Below are positions 59,109 through 64,000 of a stretch of DNA of 64,000 nucleotides, one piece after another. Numbering within the stretch: the stretch's first letter is position 1; every line of letters begins with the position of its first letter. The notes below the pieces were generated by a model, which worked only from the letters and a program-made list of their open reading frames with translations, did not search any database and had not been told where the DNA came from. The stretch comes from Ancylostoma caninum. Its lineage: Eukaryota > Nematoda > Chromadorea > Rhabditida > Ancylostomatidae. A program made the position numbers and the translations under genes. The stretch is taken from contig JBAJFG010000264.1 in NCBI GenBank assembly GCA_037903475.1, positions 379,501 through 443,500 on the forward strand, given 5' to 3'.

Positions 59109-61693
59109 TTATTCAAGGAAGTACTTGATCACCTTGATCACCTTGACTCCCGTTGATCTTCGGGTATACCGAGCGAGCGCCAGCAATTCTTCCATTTGTC
59201 CCTCTCGCGAGCCAGAGTTGTCCAGTGGATTCTGTCCGTTCGAGGGACACGAGAGAACATCGTATCTATCCTTGAAGGACTTCGTGAAGAAGTCTGACCA
59301 TCGGGTCGGTGGTCTTCCTCTCGTGCGCTTAACGTCCCGTAGAGTCCAGTCGCTGATGGCTCTTGTCCAACGGTTGTCGTCAAAACGCATCACGTGTCCG
59401 GCCCACCTAATCTTACTCAACTTGGCGTAAGCGGCAGCGTCCCTGATCTTCGATTGTTGACGAAGGGTGGAACTCCGTATTCCAGCCCTCACTTGCGTGA
59501 GGCGGGTTATTCCTAGCATCATCCTCTCGATGGAGCGTTCGACGACGCTGGCCGCATTCTCATCCTGCTTGCATAACGCCCAGGTTTCTGAGGCGTAGGT
59601 CAAAGCAGGGAGAACGGTTGTGTTGAAGAGGTGGGTACGGAGCCTGGTGTTCTTCGTCTTCTTCACTACATCCTCGATGCTCTTGTAAGCTCCCCAAGCC
59701 GCTCGTTTCCTCCTGCCCAGCTCTGGAGCGAGGTCGTTCATCATGTTGACTTCCCGACCTAGATATACGTAGCTGGAGCATCGAATATGGTCGTTCCGTT
59801 GAGCGAGAATGGGGCATCCGGGACCCATCAGTTCTTCATGAACATCTTCTTCGTCAGATTTAGTTGGAGACCGATCTTTCCACACGCGTCCTCGGCCAGC
59901 AACTGTTCCGCTTCGCTGATGGTTGGTGTTATAAGAACGATGTCGTCGCGAAGATGGCTAAGTCGCCGGCCATCAACTTGCACTCCCATGCTATCCCATT
60001 CCAGTTTCCGCATGACGCCTTTGAGAGTGGCGCTGAATAGTTTTGGCGAAACGGTATTACCTTGCCGGACCCCTCTCTTGACGTCGATGGTGATGTCGTC
60101 GTAGAATGGAGAAATCCTGGTCGTGAAGTTGCTGTAGAGCTCACGAAATACCTTGATGTATTGAGTAGGTATGCCCTGGTTGGGCTTCCAACACCGCTTC
60201 CGTCTCAACAGAGTCGAAGGCTTTCTTCAAATCGATGAACGTGGGACAGAGGGGCATCTTATACTCTCGCGATACTTCGATGAGTCTAGTGACAGTGTGT
60301 ATGTGGTCGATCGTACTGAATCCTTTTCGAAACCCTGCTTGCTCGCACGGCTGTCCCTCGTTCAGTGTCCTTTCGATCCTGTTGAGGATCACTCGCGTGA
60401 AAAGCTTGTAGACGACGGACAGCAGGCAGATAGAGGCGATAATTGCCAATATCCTGCGGGTCTCCCTTCTTGTACAGCAACACGGTCCTGCTGATCTTCC
60501 ACTGGCTAGGTACTTTGCATTCCAACAGGTACCGCGTGAAAAGCCTAGCCAAGCTGGTGATGAGAACTGGCGATAGGTTCTTCAGATGTTCCGGTCGAAT
60601 CCTGTCGGGGCCCGGTGCTGTACTATTCTTCACCAGCTTGATGGCATGTCGGACTTCGGAAGGGAGAACCGATGGGACAACATCCCCATCCTCCCTAAGA
60701 TGACATTGAGGGAGGTGGACGTGGCTATCGAAGAGATCCGAGTAGAAGTCGTAGATGAGCTTCTCCATTAGCCGTCTTGATGAAGAAATTGTTCCGTCTC
60801 TGCGCCGGAAGGCGGTCATCTTGGTCTTGCGGCGTCGAAGTCTCTGCGGGCGCTGCCAATGCTTTTCCCTGCCTCTGCGGCTTCGGCCAACACTGCTGCT
60901 CGTCTCTCCTTGAGGTCTTCTTTTATGGCTTCTCTGCACCGTTTTGCGAGCTCGGACGTTAGCTGGTAGTTGCCTGCGGCTCCTGAAATTGTGAGTTACC
61001 ATGGATGGTCTTCGTCGTCATGATGAACTCAGACAGCCTCTCTCCCTATTCGTTCCACTGCAGGCCGTGGGTACCGATGTGAAGTTTCTCAGGCGTTCTC
61101 CTAGGACCAGTCTTTGCGTTGAAGTCGCCAACGATGATCTTGTAGAATGTGTGGTCTTCCCTGTAGAACTTCTCCAAGTCCATATAGAAGGCCTCAATCT
61201 CCTCTTCGTCTTAGCTGGATGTTGGAGCGTAGGCGACGAAGATTGTCAAGGCCGGTATTGATCCAAATCTTCTCAACCGCAAACGTCCAATTCGGGTTGT
61301 TAGCTGTTCGAATGAATCGATGTTTATGACCAAGTTCGTGTTGACGAGGACACCGACTCCACCAACTCCTCTACTGTCGCAGGTTCCAAGGAACAGTTTT
61401 TCTCCAGTGTCGAAGGTGGCGTTCAGCGACCGGTGTCTCCTCGTCTGGGTCAGTCCGATGACGTCGTACCTGATCTTCCTGGCCTGCATCATCAAATCCT
61501 CGATGGAAGCCTCCGATGCAAGCGTGCGTGCGTTAAAGGTACAAACCGTCATCATAGTCCTTCTGGTTTTAGGCAGCCTAGATAACCCCTCGGACATCGT
61601 CCTCACTGGCGCTGCCGTACCAGTGACTCTTCCGAGATCAGGGGAACACTCTCTATTATTGCTGTGTCGAGCTTGAAAAAATTTTAAGCCCAC
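59109..61693 (-). pseudogene. RTE ORF: APE endonuclease plus reverse transcriptase, several frameshifts
   Basis: The endonuclease (61693-61211) reads CTFNARTL, YDVIGLTQTRRH and CDSRGVGGVGVLVNTN; the family normally has ETRR at the metal-binding Glu, here Gln. The linker and RT fingers (61002-60440) include TAPGPDRIRPEHL and LLYKKGDPQDIGNYR. After a frame change come FRKGFSTIDHIHTVTRLIE and FIDLKKAFDSVE (60449-60141). After another come VKRGVRQGNTVSPKLFSATL and LSHLRDDIVLI (60208-59828), where the usual FADD box lacks F and A. The C-terminal part (59885-59109) is intact: WGAYKSIEDVVKKTKN, TYASETWALCK, RWAGHVMRFDDNRW, RGRPPTRW. This tail is the same region left behind at 53 kb. Confidence 0.9.
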
Positions 61694-62035
61694 AGGAGAT
61701 AGCTTGCTGGGCTCTATTCCCCTGTGGGAGGCTGGAGTGTGATTTCACCGGGAAGTTAGCCGGGCTTCCCGGAAGTGGACGATGGAGCTTATTTGTTGGA
61801 GGCGACTCTGAACCGCCTCCTTTGCACCTCCCAGTCACTTGAATGCAGGGCTTTTGGTCGGATAGATGTGCAGGATACAATCTGCAGACACGCGAGCACA
61901 TCCACGCACGAATTCATGAACATACCCACGTGCTGACAGAAGATGTAGATCGTTCCGACACTGCAGAGACAGGGAGTCCATGGCCTGAATCCACCCTCGT
62001 CTCAGGGCAGGCACAAGGCACAAGGAAGTGCTAGA

Positions 62036-64000
62036 GCTGAAAATTCAAAAGGCGTCCAGGTTTAGCCCAGGAAAAAGCTCCGTATCTGTGCGTCAATGTA
62101 GCCGCTCAACAAAATGCTTTCACCTGGTAAAAATTACATTGAGAAACTTTCAACATTCGCCGATTTTTCTCCGTTAGCTTCCTCGTGCTTCTACCTGTTG
62201 CAGAAGCTCAAAGTCTACCTGTCTCACAGGAAATTAATTTGGAACGTCACGCCTGTATTGACCGTATACGGTTATTTCGATGGTTTTGAAAAAATTCTTC
62301 TTAGAGAGAGGATCAAAAAGCGAGAATATTATAGATCTGACCACATAGTTTGAGCTTCTTGAGACGACTGATTTAAAAAAATGAATTATTGACGGCATCC
62401 GAATTGTTTCGTTTTCATTGTCATTCCGAGAACATTTCAACTCGCTCTCGTAATCTACGTACTTGCTCCTCCTCATTAGTAGGTCACTGTCACTTAAGAA
62501 AACTAGTAAGACATAATCTCGTGTGTCTTGTTTCGCTTGAAATGAGCAGGTTGAGCTAGGTGTCCTAACATTTTCTGAAAATTCCCTAACTTCCAATAAA
62601 CTCTAAAGTTTTGGTAGCTTGTAGGAAAACTGGAAAAGGTTAAACAGGCATGTGATGAAACCCATGAAAATTCGCTCAATCCTTCGTTTTTATACTTGTT
62701 TCGGAACCGGTTCTCCCGAAATCGCCACATTTGTTAGCAAGGGCTGAGCATCCTGGCATGACACAACTTTAATATTCCAAAGTTTATCAAAATTATCTAT
62801 ATTTATTTTTGGTAGTATTGGGCTGTAGGAAAAGTTTCTCACCTCTTTTGAAATTCCTTTTCAAATTTATTTTTCTTTTTCAAAATGATTGACAGTTAGG
62901 CAACATGTGTGCCATCATTATTCAAAGGAATTCAGGCTGTAACAGTGGGATGTGTTGACAGTAGCTATGAATAGCTGGTTCCATTGTAATTCCACCAAAC
63001 AATGGACATTACCTTCTGAAGTGGTAGTTCCGTTCCGGCAGGGTAAACCAAGGTTACTCATATCCGGGCCGCGCACACTTCTTCATGCGATTTACCTAAG
63101 GAGCCCAATTTTCGTCACTGGTAATTAAGTTGTCGAGCAAAGCGGAGGTCCGTAGAAAAGTCACAACTTTCAGACACACATCTCTCCACATTAGAAGTGC
63201 GGACAGTTCAGATCATGATGAATCCTTGTGTTGTATTCCTTTGCTCCTTCGAAGCGATCTGGATGAACAGCTATTCTATGAGGTAGTAGCCGTGGAGTTT
63301 CTCGGCCAGATCACGAATATCACTCCACAGAATCTCTGCGAACTGGCTTCAGGAGGCGCTCGCCAGTCTTCTTATCCGATCAACTAGATCCTGATTTGTA
63401 AGCCCGAGCCGATGCCTTTAAGCTTGTGGAACCAAACCTTTGTCGTGTTTCAGGAGACAATGGAGAGGCCTATCGTAAAACAGACATTTTTTCATGTGCA
63501 GTTTGCATTGCTACATTTCTTGAGTTAACGAATCCGGGGGCAGCCGAACATCCATGAATTGGGCAAAATCGTCACAGAATGTGAAGGGCAATTAGGTGTA
63601 AGTGAATTATTGGTCAGCGTTTATTTTAGACATTTTGAAAGGAACGTTCCGAAAAAATAATGAAAAATTCGCCGATATAGGAGGGAAAGTGGCGGGAAGA
63701 TCTTCCGACGACCCATTAGTACTCCTATACGTTCAAATTCTTTCATCGCATTAGTTGACCTAATAAGTTCGCTATTGTTTTATTAAGCCCGTGAAAAGCT
63801 TAAAATGCTTATATTGTGAATTTTTTTTAAATTTCAGCTGTCTCAGTGTTTGAGAATAATTTTACCGTATATACTATATCCAAACCTTGCCGTTGTCATC
63901 AAACAAATGTGAAACTTGTAACTTTGATACATTACGATTCGTGCGATATCAAACAAAATCAAGAAGTAGTTTAGAAACCTGGAAAAGCGCTTTATTTGAA
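62036..64000. other. Right end of window, no gene recognised
   Basis: Open frames up to 120 codons without motifs or splice-supported extension. A lone gcctttaa end (63415) recalls the ttaaaggca MITE family without a partner. Confidence 0.35.

Larger units (their letters stand above)
58801..62035 (-). mobile_element. RTE-type non-LTR retrotransposon, near full length, inactivated
   Basis: On the minus strand: 5' UTR-like region (about 62035-61694, sharing layout with the copy at 17.4-17.8 kb), APE endonuclease, reverse transcriptase, C-terminal domain, then a 3' tail. The tail has short tandem gatcacctt units at 59127-59153 and an AATAAA-like site, as expected for RTE elements. Total about 3.2 kb. 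Frameshifts and catalytic changes make it non-functional. Confidence 0.9.

Overview
This is a eukaryotic, nematode-type sequence. Genes are split into short exons with nematode-style introns (several of only 38-60 nt, T-rich ...TTTCAG acceptors) mixed with multi-kb introns, and the rest is densely packed with transposable elements (RTE LINEs, Penelope-like elements, Tc1/mariner, hAT, fold-back MITEs). The spliced proteins and the repeat types fit a clade V (strongylid, hookworm-like) nematode best. Species cannot be fixed from sequence alone.

Four protein-coding genes were reconstructed by hand from splice sites and reading phase. (1) 2.8-7.5 kb, + strand: the 3' two thirds of a RagC/RagD-type GTPase gene (ragc-1), whose 5' exons lie left of the window. 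(2) 12.0-41.2 kb, - strand: a complete six-exon, 204-aa Rab32/38-type GTPase (GLO-1-like), stretched over 29 kb by introns of about 7.2 and 20.6 kb. (3, 4) Inside the 20.6-kb Rab intron, on the opposite strand, two consecutive genes (28.6-33.4 kb and about 34.7-39.5 kb) encode multi-pass membrane proteins of about 415 and at least 441 aa, each with roughly eight hydrophobic segments. I do not recognise their family. RagC and Rab are convergent; the 4.5 kb between them holds a MITE and a 304-bp tandem repeat.

Right of 41.2 kb I found no convincing host gene. The region is a repeat field: a fold-back element (42.0-42.5 kb); one Penelope-like element inserted into another with a 15-bp target duplication (42.5-44.2 kb); a 1.3-kb element with arms of about 455 bp (44.3-45.6 kb); a 297-bp mariner MITE (49.3 kb) and its 1,278-bp relative (56.4-57.7 kb); a GC-rich fold-back (49.9-50.2 kb); a tandem array of about 115 bp (50.7-51.2 kb); an RTE fragment abutting a 431-bp (GT)n tract and a dispersed 1.5-kb repeat (53-55 kb); a hAT-type element with a perfect 8-bp target duplication (55.2-56.3 kb); and a near-complete but dead RTE LINE (58.8-62.0 kb). 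The Rab 7.2-kb intron is similarly invaded (Tc1/mariner at 13.1-14.3 kb, a nested TIR composite at 14.7-18.6 kb).

Functionally, RagC (lysosomal nutrient sensing to TORC1) and a Rab32/38 GTPase (lysosome-related organelle biogenesis) both act at lysosomal membranes. Their proximity may be chance. All exon coordinates rest on phase-consistent manual splicing, not on transcripts.
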